Shown one piece after another: positions 26,897 to 36,122 of a DNA stretch of 64,000 nt. The stretch covers positions 124,001 to 188,000 of the forward strand of contig NZ_RCNR01000003.1 of NCBI RefSeq assembly GCF_009725985.1, read 5' to 3'. How positions within the stretch are numbered: position 1 is the stretch's first letter; the number at the start of each line of letters is the position of its first letter. The position numbers and the translations under genes are program-made. The notes under the pieces are model-generated. The model saw nothing but the letters and a program-made list of their open reading frames with translations, was not told the DNA's origin and ran no database searches. The stretch is from Zobellia amurskyensis. Lineage in GTDB: Bacteria; Bacteroidota; Bacteroidia; Flavobacteriales; Flavobacteriaceae.

Positions 26897-27647
26897 TCCT
26901 ATGGAAGAAGAGATGTTGTTAGAAAAATACCTACAAGACAAATTAACCGAATTGGAAAGGCAAGAATTTGATTTGCTCTTTAAGAACAACCCAGAATTTA
27001 GGAAAGAAGTTGAATTTCAAATAGACGCGAAAAAAGCAATTACGGCAGAAGAAGATGCTAATTTTAGAAATATACTTTCTGAATTTGAATCTGAAGCACG
27101 AGAGTTGGAGCAGAGGAGTACTGTGCCTGAAAATAGTGGTGTTATAGGGATACCTAGAAAATGGTTGGTTGCTGCTTCCGTGACATTGTTGGTTGGATTA
27201 ACATATTTCTTTTCGGCGAATCAGAGTATGAGTAGCCAAGAAATGTATGACGAGAATTTTAGTCCGTATCGTAATGTAACATATCCAATAACGCGTAGTA
27301 GTGAAGAATTGGATAAAAAAGGAGAAGCGTTTGTGGCTTACTCAAAAGGTGATTATGAAGTAGCTATTCCTCTTTTTGAAGAACTTTATAATTCAGAAAA
27401 ACAACCCTATTATCTATTTTACAAAGCGAATGCCCTTATTCAATTAAATAGGGCAGAGGAGGCAATTCCGTTGCTTGAGAAACATTTAGAAACAGTTGAT
27501 GCTTTGACCGATAAATCTAATTGGTATTTGGCAATGGCCTATTTACAAGTAGCAGATTCTGAAAAGGCAAAACAAGCACTTAAAAAGGTGGAGGCAACAA
27601 AGGGTTATAAACATGAAGAGGCTAAGCAGCTGCTCGATGCCTTTTAA
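26889..27647 (+). CDS. Membrane-anchored TPR protein, probable anti-sigma partner
   Basis: A 252-residue protein. The N-terminal 90 residues form a charged helical cytoplasmic region (MEEEMLLEKYLQDKLTELER). One membrane helix follows at about 98-112 (WLVAASVTLLVGLTYFF), then a periplasmic domain with TPR units at about 145-250 (GEAFVAYSKGDYEVAIPLFEEL, ANALIQLNRAEEAIPLLE, AMAYLQVADSEKAKQALKK). The cytosolic-helical, membrane, TPR order and the 8-base overlap with the ECF sigma gene suggest it binds the sigma factor and listens through the TPRs. No zinc-binding anti-sigma motif is seen. Its 3' end overlaps the convergent CHAT gene by 26 bases. An ATG at 26901 is an alternative start. Confidence 0.75.
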   Translation: MDSPMEEEMLLEKYLQDKLTELERQEFDLLFKNNPEFRKEVEFQIDAKKAITAEEDANFRNILSEFESEARELEQRSTVPENSGVIGIPRKWLVAASVTLLVGLTYFFSANQSMSSQEMYDENFSPYRNVTYPITRSSEELDKKGEAFVAYSKGDYEVAIPLFEELYNSEKQPYYLFYKANALIQLNRAEEAIPLLEKHLETVDALTDKSNWYLAMAYLQVADSEKAKQALKKVEATKGYKHEEAKQLLDAF

Positions 27648-30375
27648 CCTTTGTGTAGCCAAGGATTAAAATTCCTGAGCCGATTACGGCATAGACTAAA
27701 AATTGCCAATTTGAAATCGGTTCGTCCGTTAGGGGAGAGTTGTCACCTAATGCTACGTAACCGGCCCAATAATAAGGATGTTTTAGCTCTTTTTCTTCAG
27801 TATTTTTAAGATAAGCAAGTTTGGCTTTTTGAAGGGCTTTTGATTTTGTGAGTCCTTCATTTAAGTTTTTATAAAAGTTAATGAGTATTTCTTTCCCTGC
27901 TTCGTCGGATACTGGCCAAAGTGTTGAAACTACCGACTTTGCGCCTGAATAGAAAAAGCCCCTGGCGAGACTCATTACACCTTCTCCTCTTTTTAGCGCT
28001 CCGTTAGAAGTGTTACAACCACTAAGAACAACCATATCGGCCTGGTTTTTGGTAGCATATATTTCTTTCAAATACATTTTTGAATCGCTGAATGCTACCC
28101 AAGGGTTTTCCCCGTCCCCAATATCTGCATGGGTTGCTAAATGGAGAACACTATGATTCGCGACGTTTTCAATAAAATTGGTTTTAGTTGCCTCATTGTT
28201 TAGCAATATTTTGCTAGGAAATACTTCAGCAATATTTTTAACTTCGTTTTTACTAAAAAAAAGTTCGGGTAATTTTAAGTCGTTGAAAACGATTGGTGCT
28301 ACCCCAAGTAAATCGATGTCTGAGTGTTGTGCAGTTTTCTGATTATGATGTAGTAATGATGCCGAATAGGCGTAGCCTATTTCTACTTCCTCAAAGAGGT
28401 ATTTTAAATTAGTACTATCTATTACAAGAGACTCAAAAGGAATTTGCTGTAGCGTATAATCGGGTATAATGGTTAGCTGTTTTCCTAGGATTTTTTGATA
28501 CACTTTTTCGGGTATTAAATCTTGAAATACCTTGTTTGATATAGTGGTGAAATTATCAATATCCGAAACACCGTCTGCCAAAGCAGCAATTAGCAATTCT
28601 ACTTCCTCATTAATCTTGGGAATATTCTTTAAACGGAATAGTAAAGTGGTATCAGTAGTAGTCAATAAGCCATACCCATCTTCCTCGTTAAGAATATAAT
28701 GTAGGGTGGCTTTGTCTTCGGTAATATACTTGGTTTGCAAATCATTTAAAGGCAACACATCTACCTTTTTTTTAAACTTGGCATAATTTGGGTAGGATAC
28801 TTCAAGAGAGTGAATAAACCTTTCATATTTATATTTGTTGTTGCGAATGGTGGTTTTAAGTACTTCCAATGAATCGTTATCTATGAGGCCCTTTTGCTCC
28901 TGTAATTTATTTTCAGAAAGAAATATGGCACGTTTAAGGTTAAATTCTTGTTGTGCTTTTTCAGTAGGAATGTTAGCAATTTGCTTAGCATCTTCATTGG
29001 AAAGGTCTTCCAAGAGTAATAGTGCTTTATTACGCTCCATATAATAAAATGCTTCTTCCGGTCTTTTTAGAAGAAAACAGGTCTCTATGGCATTTGCATA
29101 TAGTTCCGAGCTCTGCTCACGCCAATATACTTTGGATTGAAACTCTGTATTCTCCCTTTTAATGATATCTATTAATTCATCTGCTTTTTTAAAAGTTTGT
29201 AAAGAATTTACTAGAAAGTTGTTGTTGTTTTTATATTTATAATATTTTGCCCAACCGTTAGCTTTTGCGATGATATGCCTCAAAAGATTCAATTTGTCTT
29301 TTGTTAATTCTATTTCCTCTGTATTGGGTAAGTCCATTATCTTGCTAAGGTTAGGGGTTTGTATGACCGCAAGAATAGATTTTTGATAATATTCTAAACC
29401 TTCTTTATAATTGTTTTTTTGAAGATTAAGGTCTCCCAGGCTTTCCAATGCCAAAGAATAATTAGGAAGAGTTTGTAGAGCTAAATTAATATTATTTAAA
29501 GCCTCTTCTATTTCGTTGTTTTGCAAAAGGCAATATCCATAATTGTTATAGACAATGGCTAATTCTTTTTTACTAAAGACAGATGGGTTAGATAGAACTT
29601 GCTTATACATGTTCTTTGCGGTAGAGAATCTGCCGGTCTTTAGATATAAATTACCATACAATACTTTTATTTGGTTGTCTTGAAAACTCTTCTCTAACTT
29701 GTTAGCTTTTACTAGTGAATCGGCCTGTTTGAGATGGTATTCCATTTCTGACTTATTATCGGCATAGTTCATAGTACCGTAGGAGTCGGCAAGTAAAATA
29801 TGAGTGTTAAGTAAAAATTGCCATTTCTTAGCATCATTTTTGGATAAACTTAATATTTGATTAAGTGTTTCTATGGCTTTTTGAAAGTCGCCAACCTCAA
29901 GGTAAGAAATACTTAAATCTTTCCTTGACCCAATGCTTTTTTGATCTTCAATGTTAAACGAGAGCAACTTTATATGAGTATCGATCGAACTAAATATTTC
30001 ACCACTTTGATATTGAAAAAATGCTAAATTATAAATTGATTTTCTCAAAGAAATAGTATCGATGACATCACTATTCTCTTTTTCTAAAATTGCTTTTCGA
30101 GTATTTAGAATAGCATCATTGAGATAATTATTGTCACCCTTGTTCAAGAACCTAGGGTAATACCACTTACTGGCTATATCATGATAAAAATCGCCTAATC
30201 GGTCTTTATAGTTCTTCTGTAAGTGTTTATATAGCGAATCAACTTTTTTTTCTTTTTCAGTTTCAGAAATATCTAAATCAATTATGTTTCTCAATTTCTC
30301 GTTCTGCGCGAAAATGCAACTCTGAGATGTTATGGTTATCAATAAAGATAAGAGTAGGTTTTTCATACGGGGCAC
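27622..30375 (-). CDS. TPR-CHAT protein (caspase-fold protease domain), membrane-anchored
   Basis: A 917-residue protein with an N-terminal signal sequence (ITSQSCIFAQ). A long TPR array runs through about residues 30-450 (KLEKSFQDNQIKVLYGNLYL, AIVYNNYGYCLLQNNEIEEA, ALESLGDLNLQKNNYKEGLE). A C-terminal CHAT domain spans about 600-880, and a membrane helix lies near the C-terminus (FLVYAVIGSGILILGY). The caspase-like dyad is present: His749 in HLATHAD and Cys787 in VLSGCNTS, followed by the family signature RGEGVMSLARGFFYSGA. CHAT domains are clan CD proteases or their inactive relatives. The topology suggests a periplasmic TPR-CHAT. Its convergence on the sigma/anti-sigma pair suggests a linked signalling role. 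Confidence 0.88.
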   Translation of the reverse strand: MPRMKNLLLSLLITITSQSCIFAQNEKLRNIIDLDISETEKEKKVDSLYKHLQKNYKDRLGDFYHDIASKWYYPRFLNKGDNNYLNDAILNTRKAILEKENSDVIDTISLRKSIYNLAFFQYQSGEIFSSIDTHIKLLSFNIEDQKSIGSRKDLSISYLEVGDFQKAIETLNQILSLSKNDAKKWQFLLNTHILLADSYGTMNYADNKSEMEYHLKQADSLVKANKLEKSFQDNQIKVLYGNLYLKTGRFSTAKNMYKQVLSNPSVFSKKELAIVYNNYGYCLLQNNEIEEALNNINLALQTLPNYSLALESLGDLNLQKNNYKEGLEYYQKSILAVIQTPNLSKIMDLPNTEEIELTKDKLNLLRHIIAKANGWAKYYKYKNNNNFLVNSLQTFKKADELIDIIKRENTEFQSKVYWREQSSELYANAIETCFLLKRPEEAFYYMERNKALLLLEDLSNEDAKQIANIPTEKAQQEFNLKRAIFLSENKLQEQKGLIDNDSLEVLKTTIRNNKYKYERFIHSLEVSYPNYAKFKKKVDVLPLNDLQTKYITEDKATLHYILNEEDGYGLLTTTDTTLLFRLKNIPKINEEVELLIAALADGVSDIDNFTTISNKVFQDLIPEKVYQKILGKQLTIIPDYTLQQIPFESLVIDSTNLKYLFEEVEIGYAYSASLLHHNQKTAQHSDIDLLGVAPIVFNDLKLPELFFSKNEVKNIAEVFPSKILLNNEATKTNFIENVANHSVLHLATHADIGDGENPWVAFSDSKMYLKEIYATKNQADMVVLSGCNTSNGALKRGEGVMSLARGFFYSGAKSVVSTLWPVSDEAGKEILINFYKNLNEGLTKSKALQKAKLAYLKNTEEKELKHPYYWAGYVALGDNSPLTDEPISNWQFLVYAVIGSGILILGYTKVKRHRAAA

Positions 30376-30414
30376 ATTAAAATTTTATGTAACGGCTATG
30401 AAATTTATCACTTC

Positions 30415-31905
30415 TTATTTTTTAATGTATTTACCATCTTTAACATTTTCTTTTAGAGTAGTTTCAATACTTTGTTTTCCTAGGTATTTGTTAAGAAGTA
30501 AAGAACCTCTTAATGGTGATGAATTTTGTAAAATTTCATCTAAAATTTTAGATGAAACAAATGATGCGCTGTAAGAAGTTCCTTCTAACTTGGCAAAGTT
30601 TAAACCTTTATTATTCCCGTCAAATAAATTTTCTATGATTTCTAATTCATTCGATAAGTTTATAATGTATTCCCAAGGAGCTGAAATGTTTACACTGTTT
30701 TTACCTCTGTTTGAAGATTGAAACAATTTAAGTTCGGAATTATTAGAAAGTCCTGCTACTGATAGTAAATTAGTCGAGCTTATTCCTGCAAATAATACAT
30801 TAGAACTAAAACTGGAAGGAAAATGATATTTTATATCGTTATCATCACCTACATTTCCTGCAGATGAGATTACTACACTTTCACCATTAAGCATATCGAT
30901 ATATTGTTTGAACAATAAAAAATCTTCTTCTTTATACAATTCTTTCTCTATACTGGCACCGAAACTAGCATTTACAACTGCAATGTCATAATTTGTTTCT
31001 GATTGTATTCTTTTAACGTAGGCAAAGGCGCAAATAATATCCCAAATTGTTCCAGTGCCAGAATCACTAAAAACTTTTAAAGGTAGAAAAGATATTTTTT
31101 CCTGAGAATTACTTAGATTATTTAGAATATTCTTGGCGACAAAAGTTCCATGACCGTTTTTGTCACCTATATTAGAATTGTTGTCTACAAAGTTCCATCC
31201 TGTAGTAGGTCTGTTGTTGGGGTTTGATGTACAGTTGTTTGAATTAAAGTTAGATGAATTTAAGAATTTTATCTCGTTATTTTTGAATGCACTCATATCG
31301 ATTCCGGTATCGATGACCGCTACGATTATTTCGCCTGAGTTATACTCTTTTATTTTTGCAGGAATTGTAACACCTTTTAATAAAGGACTGGTAAAATTAG
31401 TAGATTCAACATTTGGTGGAAAATTACCTTGTATAATGTCTTTATCTCTAAATCGACCTGTTACGATACTGTCAATTGGTGCCATTTGAAGACTACTATT
31501 TCTGGTGATACCACCTCCCTCGAGTTCACTTCCCTGCTCAGCTCTTACAGTACCAATTGCGCGTTCTATTGTAAGGTCATCAATTGAATTGGGAATTGTC
31601 CACCTCTCTATGTTTTCTCCACAAGCACATTTTTCTATTTGGCCAGAAACTGTATTACAGTCTGCATTAGGAGGAATAATACCAAGATCTTTTTTTAACT
31701 GACAGAGGGTATCCGGGTCAATACTGTTCGGGTTTTTTAGTATTAGTTCGTTTGGAATAGGTTTTAAGAAAGATTTAGAAGCTATTTTACTGTCATCGGC
31801 TACAATAAGCTTAGATGAAAACTTTTTAAAACATCCGCAAGCTGAAAAAGAAGTGATAATTACTCCTAAAAAAAAGCACTTTAAAAGGTGATTATTTACT
31901 TTCAT
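30415..31905 (-). CDS. Subtilisin-like S8 family serine peptidase lipoprotein
   Basis: A 496-residue lipoprotein (lipobox FSAC, Cys23). The S8 catalytic set is complete: Asp199 in VAVIDTGID, His252 in GHGTFVA, oxyanion Asn351 in SSAGN and Ser444 in EGTSYSA. About 190 residues precede the domain, including a cluster of cysteines (CNTVSG, CACGEN) and segment TIERAIGTVRAEQG, perhaps a pro-region. It lies 40 bases upstream of the CHAT gene's start on the same strand, so the two are probably co-transcribed. It may process surface or periplasmic proteins in the same pathway. Confidence 0.9.
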   Translation of the reverse strand: MKVNNHLLKCFFLGVIITSFSACGCFKKFSSKLIVADDSKIASKSFLKPIPNELILKNPNSIDPDTLCQLKKDLGIIPPNADCNTVSGQIEKCACGENIERWTIPNSIDDLTIERAIGTVRAEQGSELEGGGITRNSSLQMAPIDSIVTGRFRDKDIIQGNFPPNVESTNFTSPLLKGVTIPAKIKEYNSGEIIVAVIDTGIDMSAFKNNEIKFLNSSNFNSNNCTSNPNNRPTTGWNFVDNNSNIGDKNGHGTFVAKNILNNLSNSQEKISFLPLKVFSDSGTGTIWDIICAFAYVKRIQSETNYDIAVVNASFGASIEKELYKEEDFLLFKQYIDMLNGESVVISSAGNVGDDNDIKYHFPSSFSSNVLFAGISSTNLLSVAGLSNNSELKLFQSSNRGKNSVNISAPWEYIINLSNELEIIENLFDGNNKGLNFAKLEGTSYSASFVSSKILDEILQNSSPLRGSLLLNKYLGKQSIETTLKENVKDGKYIKK

Positions 31906-32268
31906 AACATATAGTATTTAGTTTTTCAAAAATGAGTCTGAATAACCTTTAACAGGTTAACATCATAAATTGAAAAATAAGAATTAGGTTCTATTCTATT
32001 TCTTTTAATTATTTGTCCTAGTATGCAATGGGGGAAGATTTTCAAGGTAGCTATTTTATTTTATAAATGTAGGTGTTTTCTTTTCATTCTGAAATATGAA
32101 ATAATTTTTCCGTTCTTTTTTTAATGGTTTAAGTGTTAGATTATCAGCGTTTTGTTGGGGTGTTTCATGCTCTATTTCATTTTTTTCTTTGATAGATGTT
32201 AACCTTTTTTAGCTAAAAACATACAAAAGGGCAAACAATAAAATTTTTACCAATTAAAATTTAGAATT
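31906..32268. promoter_or_regulatory. Divergent promoter region between the S8 peptidase and collagen-like lipoprotein
   Basis: 363 bases without a gene. It carries the 11-mer GATGTTAACCT on both strands: minus at about 31954-31964, plus at 32195-32205. This is the upstream half of the element found before all four T6SS units. The downstream ATTAAA half is poorly matched here (ACATACAA on the plus strand). Confidence 0.4.
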
Positions 32269-32853
32269 ATGAAAACTATGAAATTATTTACAATGTTATT
32301 TTTGGCAATGGGTATGGCTTTTACATCCTGTGAAGGTCCGGAAGGTCCGGAAGGAGAAATGGGACTTACAGGTGAAACCGGTGCACAAGGTGAGGCTGGT
32401 GCCGCAGGCGAACAAGGGCCTCAGGGTGAACCGGGCGAAGACGGCAATGCCAATGTAATCGCTTCGGATTGGATTGATGCCGGATTTGACACGTCGGCCG
32501 CTTTATTCTCCGATGAATTTTCGATCAGCGTACCAGAGCTTACCCGCGAAATCGCAGACAGTGCAATTATCTTGGTTTACGGTCGCGATGATCTTTCCAA
32601 TAGATTCGAGGTACACCAACTACCTTATGTGCAAAGAAATGAAAAGTACGATTATCATTTAGAAGGCAGTCTTGTTCATGAATATGAACTTTTTATAACC
32701 GGTACTACGATGGATGGAAATAATCAATTCTATTTAAGTGTAGACAAAGTAAGATACGTAATTGTGCCTTCGGGTACAGCCAAATCAGCAAGTGTTAACC
32801 TTTATAAAATGTCTTACGAAGAAGTAATGGATCATTTTGGTCTAGACTATTAA
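32269..32853 (+). CDS. Lipoprotein with collagen-like Gly-X-Y repeats
   Basis: A 194-residue lipoprotein (Cys21 in FTSC) whose mature N-terminus begins directly with about 12 collagen-like triplets (GPEGPEGEMG, GETGAQGEAG, GPQGEPGEDG). A globular domain of about 130 residues follows (DWIDAGFDTSAALFSDEF, IIVLVYGRDDL-type strands) that I do not recognise. Such stalks trimerise and may display the C-terminal domain at the surface. A strong terminator follows at 32877-32903. An upstream TGTTAACCT box resembles the T6SS element. Function is unknown. An ATG at 32278 is an alternative start. Confidence 0.75.
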   Translation: MKTMKLFTMLFLAMGMAFTSCEGPEGPEGEMGLTGETGAQGEAGAAGEQGPQGEPGEDGNANVIASDWIDAGFDTSAALFSDEFSISVPELTREIADSAIILVYGRDDLSNRFEVHQLPYVQRNEKYDYHLEGSLVHEYELFITGTTMDGNNQFYLSVDKVRYVIVPSGTAKSASVNLYKMSYEEVMDHFGLDY

Positions 32854-32876
32854 AATAAGAAAATTAAGAATTGTTG

Positions 32877-32903
32877 AACCGGGGCGAAAGCTCCGGTTTT
32901 TTT
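32877..32903 (+). terminator. Rho-independent terminator after the collagen-like lipoprotein gene
   Basis: A 9-bp stem AACCGGGGC/GCTCCGGTT (one G-T wobble) with a GAAA tetraloop, followed by T7. It sits 24 bases past the stop codon. Confidence 0.9.
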
Positions 32904-32986
32904 GTAGTCTCAACTTAAAAAATAATTTTCATGTTAATCTTTTCAAACCATATAGAGACAAAAGAGTGAACTTAAAAACAAACACA

Positions 32987-33472
32987 ATGAAACAGTTAAA
33001 ACAAATATTAAAATTAATAAGTGTATTCTTTTTTTTACTTGGGATTACTATGGTAAAAGCTCAAGAATTAAAGGAAAAACAACTACGTACCCTTTCTAGT
33101 TTAGGGGTGCCTTATTCAAATTACGATAGGTCTAACGAGAATATCAAAACCGATTTTCAAAATATACTAAAACTAGATAAAAAAAGGAAAGCGCAAAGCA
33201 TAGCTAGCAGTATCTTAATTCCAATGGGCTTGTTAACGGCAGGGTTTGGAGTTTCATTGTTACCCAGAAAATCCAACGAAAGCGCAGATTATGAAGATGA
33301 TATTAGGGGCCACGAAAGAGGACCAGGACTTTTAACTGGTCTTGCAAGTGTTAGTCTTTTTGCAGTAGGGGCTGCCCAGGTTGGTGTGGGTATTCCTTTG
33401 TTTGTTTCCTCCAAGTCAAAAAAAAAGAGAAGAGATGTTCTATTGTCTAAATATGAGCAGAAAAATAATTAA
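32987..33472 (+). CDS. Small exported/membrane protein of unknown function
   Basis: The ATG at 32987 is preferred over a GTG at 32966, because it puts the positively charged MKQLKQILK directly before the hydrophobic signal or membrane segment. The roughly 161-residue product has that N-terminal segment, a charged stretch (LKDKKRKAQ-like), then two hydrophobic segments rich in Gly/Leu (IPMGLLTAGFGVSLL and LLTGLASVSLFAVGAAQVGVGIPLFV) and a basic tail. No family recognised. It stands alone, 115 bases before tssH and on the same strand. Confidence 0.6.
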   Translation: MKQLKQILKLISVFFFLLGITMVKAQELKEKQLRTLSSLGVPYSNYDRSNENIKTDFQNILKLDKKRKAQSIASSILIPMGLLTAGFGVSLLPRKSNESADYEDDIRGHERGPGLLTGLASVSLFAVGAAQVGVGIPLFVSSKSKKKRRDVLLSKYEQKNN

Positions 33473-33504
33473 CTCATTGCGGCTAAACTAAAAGTTAGGG
33501 TCAA

Positions 33505-33536
33505 TTGTTAACCTTTTCAAAATTACCAACATTAAA
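33505..33536 (+). promoter_or_regulatory. T6SS promoter element, copy 1 (tssHBC unit)
   Basis: TTGTTAACCTTT, 12 bases, then ACATTAAA, ending 51 bases before the tssH ATG. The same two boxes with identical spacing lie before the other three T6SS transcription units. The layout (two boxes, 17 bases between GTTAACC and ATTAAA) is like an ECF -35/-10 pair and does not match the usual Bacteroidota TTG/TAnnTTTG promoter. Confidence 0.65.
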
Positions 33537-33587
33537 TATAAAGTATAGGAGCCAATTGTAAATCCTAATTTATATAAACTATCTCTC

Positions 33588-36110
33588 ATGGTCAATTATA
33601 TACTTTCTGATACCATAAAACAAGCGGTGCATATTGCACAGGCTATTGCCAAAGAATATGCCCATGGCGTTTATTCGTCGGCACATCTGCTCAAGGCATT
33701 GCTACATAAAGATATAGGGTTGCTTTCCTTTATTGATAGTATGGGGCATGATGGCTATTATGTAGAAGAATGGGCGGAGGTGCGGTTAGAATCACTGCCA
33801 AAGACTACGAAAATACCTGAAAACCCATCGGGAGATGTCTCAGTAGAAGCTGTATTCTATGAAGCGGATAACATCAAATTAAAACGGGGAATAGATGTGA
33901 TAAATGCACATTGCATATTAATTGCTCTAACCACCCCTGGTGTTGGATTTTCGTATGATCAATTAAAAACTTTTCCACTTACTGCAAATGAAATTATTGA
34001 ACATCTTTCAAATGGTACCATTGAATCTTTAAGTGTGGGGAAAGTAGACTCCACTATGCGTACCAATGCTAAAAAAAATGGGGTAATAGGTGCTACTTTA
34101 TTAAAGTACTGCATCGATAAAACTTCACAAGTTAGAAGTGAAGCTGTTGAAAACATTACAGGTAGAGATTCGGAAATTAAAATGATTATGGAAATTCTGG
34201 GGCGGCGTTCCAAGCCTAATGTATTAATTCTTGGAGATCCAGGAGTTGGTAAAACCGTACTTATGAATGGGTTTGCATATGCTACCATCAGCGAGAATAT
34301 TCCCTTTCATTTTAAAGGAGCAACGGTAGTTGAACTAGATTTTATTAAACTCGTGTCTGGTGCAGGCTATAAAGGTGAAATTGAAGACCGGTTTCAAAAG
34401 ATTTTTAACGAACTAAAACAGCTTGAAAAACCTATTTTACTTATTGATGAACTAAAAAATCTGACCGATAAGAACGCGGGTAACCAAGGGTTGGTAAATA
34501 TTTTAAAATCTGAGTTGAGCAAAGGCGATTTTACTTTGATTGCTACGGCTACACACGATGCTTTTAGAAAGCATATTGAAGTAGATGAAGGGCTATCTCG
34601 TCAATTTGAAGTGGTACGTATTGATGAACCGAACGAATTGGCTGCTCATAGAATGATACGAAATTCGGTTACCCATTATTCGGACCATCATAACTTGGCT
34701 ATAGATTCTGAGACTATCTCAGAAGCCATTCGTTTGGCCAAACGCTATAACAAGGAGCGTAGCTTACCTGATTCGGCCATTGATCTTATTGATAGAACCA
34801 TGTCGGCAGCAAAATTTATGGTAGAGACTTCATTACCGGAAATAAACGCGCTAATTGGCCTTCTAGAAAAGTTACAAAATGAAAAAGAAGAATCGCATAA
34901 AATGCTGGCGGAACAGAATTGGATGTATACCCAAATGCAGAATAAACTCAGTTATTTATTATTTAACGAATTGGTTGAAGAAGACCACTTTAAGAGCATC
35001 ACAAATCCGGAAGAAGGTTTTGTTGTATTGCATCGTATACTTGACAATTTGAAAACTATTGCGGAGAAGGATAAGAATAGTATCACCAAAAGTGATATTG
35101 CTTCTACCATAGCCAATAAAACAGGAATTCCCACAGGAAAGCTTCAAGCAGACGAAAAGGAACGACTATTACAGATGGAATTAGTACTGGGTAAAAGGGT
35201 TATTGGGCAAGACCATGCGGTCGCTACAATTACCGAGGCCGTTTTAGAGTCCCGTTCAGGTTTAAGCAAACCAGGCTTGCCGATCGGATCATTTTTCTTT
35301 TCTGGTCCCACAGGTACTGGAAAAACGGAATTGGCCAAAGCTCTGGCAGAATTTTTATTTCAAGATGAAAGTTCCATCATCCGTTTTGATATGTCGGAAT
35401 TTAAAGAAGAACATTCGGCGGCTTTACTATATGGAGCGCCTCCTGGATATGTAGGTTATGAAGAGGGTGGGCTTTTGGTTAACAAGATTAGGCAAAAACC
35501 TTATTCTATAGTGCTTTTTGATGAAATAGAGAAAGCACATCCTTCTGTGTTCGACATATTTTTACAGATTTTGGACGAAGGCAAATTGCATGATCGCTTG
35601 GGTAAAGAAGGAGATTTTTCAAATGCGGTCATTCTATTTACCTCAAATATAGGCAGTCAACATATTGTTGAGTCTTTTGGAAGAGGAGAAATTCCTAAAT
35701 CTAGCGATTTACTCGAAATGATGGGAAATCACTTTAGACCAGAATTTTTAGGAAGACTTACTGAAATCATTCCCTTTTCTCCAATTACGGAAGAAAATAT
35801 AGGGAAAATATTCAGAATCCAATTAAAGGATCTCTTCAAGGCATTACAGAAGCAACAAATTTCTTTGGAAATCAATGGTGCCACCATGGCAATGCTAGCT
35901 AAAAAAGGATTTACACCTAAATACGGAGCTCGCCCTTTACGAGGTGTAATCCGTAGCCATCTACGATCACCATTGTCAAGAATGATTGTTTCTGGGAAAA
36001 TTGAGAAGGGAACAACAATCAAATTATCTCATGATAAACAGGATAAACTGCATTGGGATATTAATGGCATGGAGGAAAAAAAACAAGAAAAAAGCGAAGT
36101 AATAATCTAA
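33588..36110 (+). CDS. tssH: T6SS sheath-recycling AAA+ ATPase TssH (ClpV)
   Basis: An 840-residue ClpB/ClpV-type ATPase. An N-terminal Clp repeat domain (about 1-145, YSSAHLLKALLH) is followed by AAA1 (Walker A GDPGVGKT at 216-223, Walker B LLIDELKN), a shortened middle coiled coil (about 420-470), AAA2 (Walker A GPTGTGKT at 573-580, Walker B VLFDEIEKAHP) and a C-terminal D2-small domain. Its position 12 bases before tssB identifies it as the T6SS unfoldase that takes apart the contracted TssB/C sheath, rather than housekeeping ClpB. Start is the ATG at 33588. Confidence 0.93.
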   Translation: MVNYILSDTIKQAVHIAQAIAKEYAHGVYSSAHLLKALLHKDIGLLSFIDSMGHDGYYVEEWAEVRLESLPKTTKIPENPSGDVSVEAVFYEADNIKLKRGIDVINAHCILIALTTPGVGFSYDQLKTFPLTANEIIEHLSNGTIESLSVGKVDSTMRTNAKKNGVIGATLLKYCIDKTSQVRSEAVENITGRDSEIKMIMEILGRRSKPNVLILGDPGVGKTVLMNGFAYATISENIPFHFKGATVVELDFIKLVSGAGYKGEIEDRFQKIFNELKQLEKPILLIDELKNLTDKNAGNQGLVNILKSELSKGDFTLIATATHDAFRKHIEVDEGLSRQFEVVRIDEPNELAAHRMIRNSVTHYSDHHNLAIDSETISEAIRLAKRYNKERSLPDSAIDLIDRTMSAAKFMVETSLPEINALIGLLEKLQNEKEESHKMLAEQNWMYTQMQNKLSYLLFNELVEEDHFKSITNPEEGFVVLHRILDNLKTIAEKDKNSITKSDIASTIANKTGIPTGKLQADEKERLLQMELVLGKRVIGQDHAVATITEAVLESRSGLSKPGLPIGSFFFSGPTGTGKTELAKALAEFLFQDESSIIRFDMSEFKEEHSAALLYGAPPGYVGYEEGGLLVNKIRQKPYSIVLFDEIEKAHPSVFDIFLQILDEGKLHDRLGKEGDFSNAVILFTSNIGSQHIVESFGRGEIPKSSDLLEMMGNHFRPEFLGRLTEIIPFSPITEENIGKIFRIQLKDLFKALQKQQISLEINGATMAMLAKKGFTPKYGARPLRGVIRSHLRSPLSRMIVSGKIEKGTTIKLSHDKQDKLHWDINGMEEKKQEKSEVII

Positions 36111-36122
36111 ATATCACAAACT

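Noticed and set aside
33588-36110. Housekeeping ClpB instead of TssH
   Set aside because: Tight linkage to tssB and tssC and a shortened middle domain favour the T6SS ATPase.
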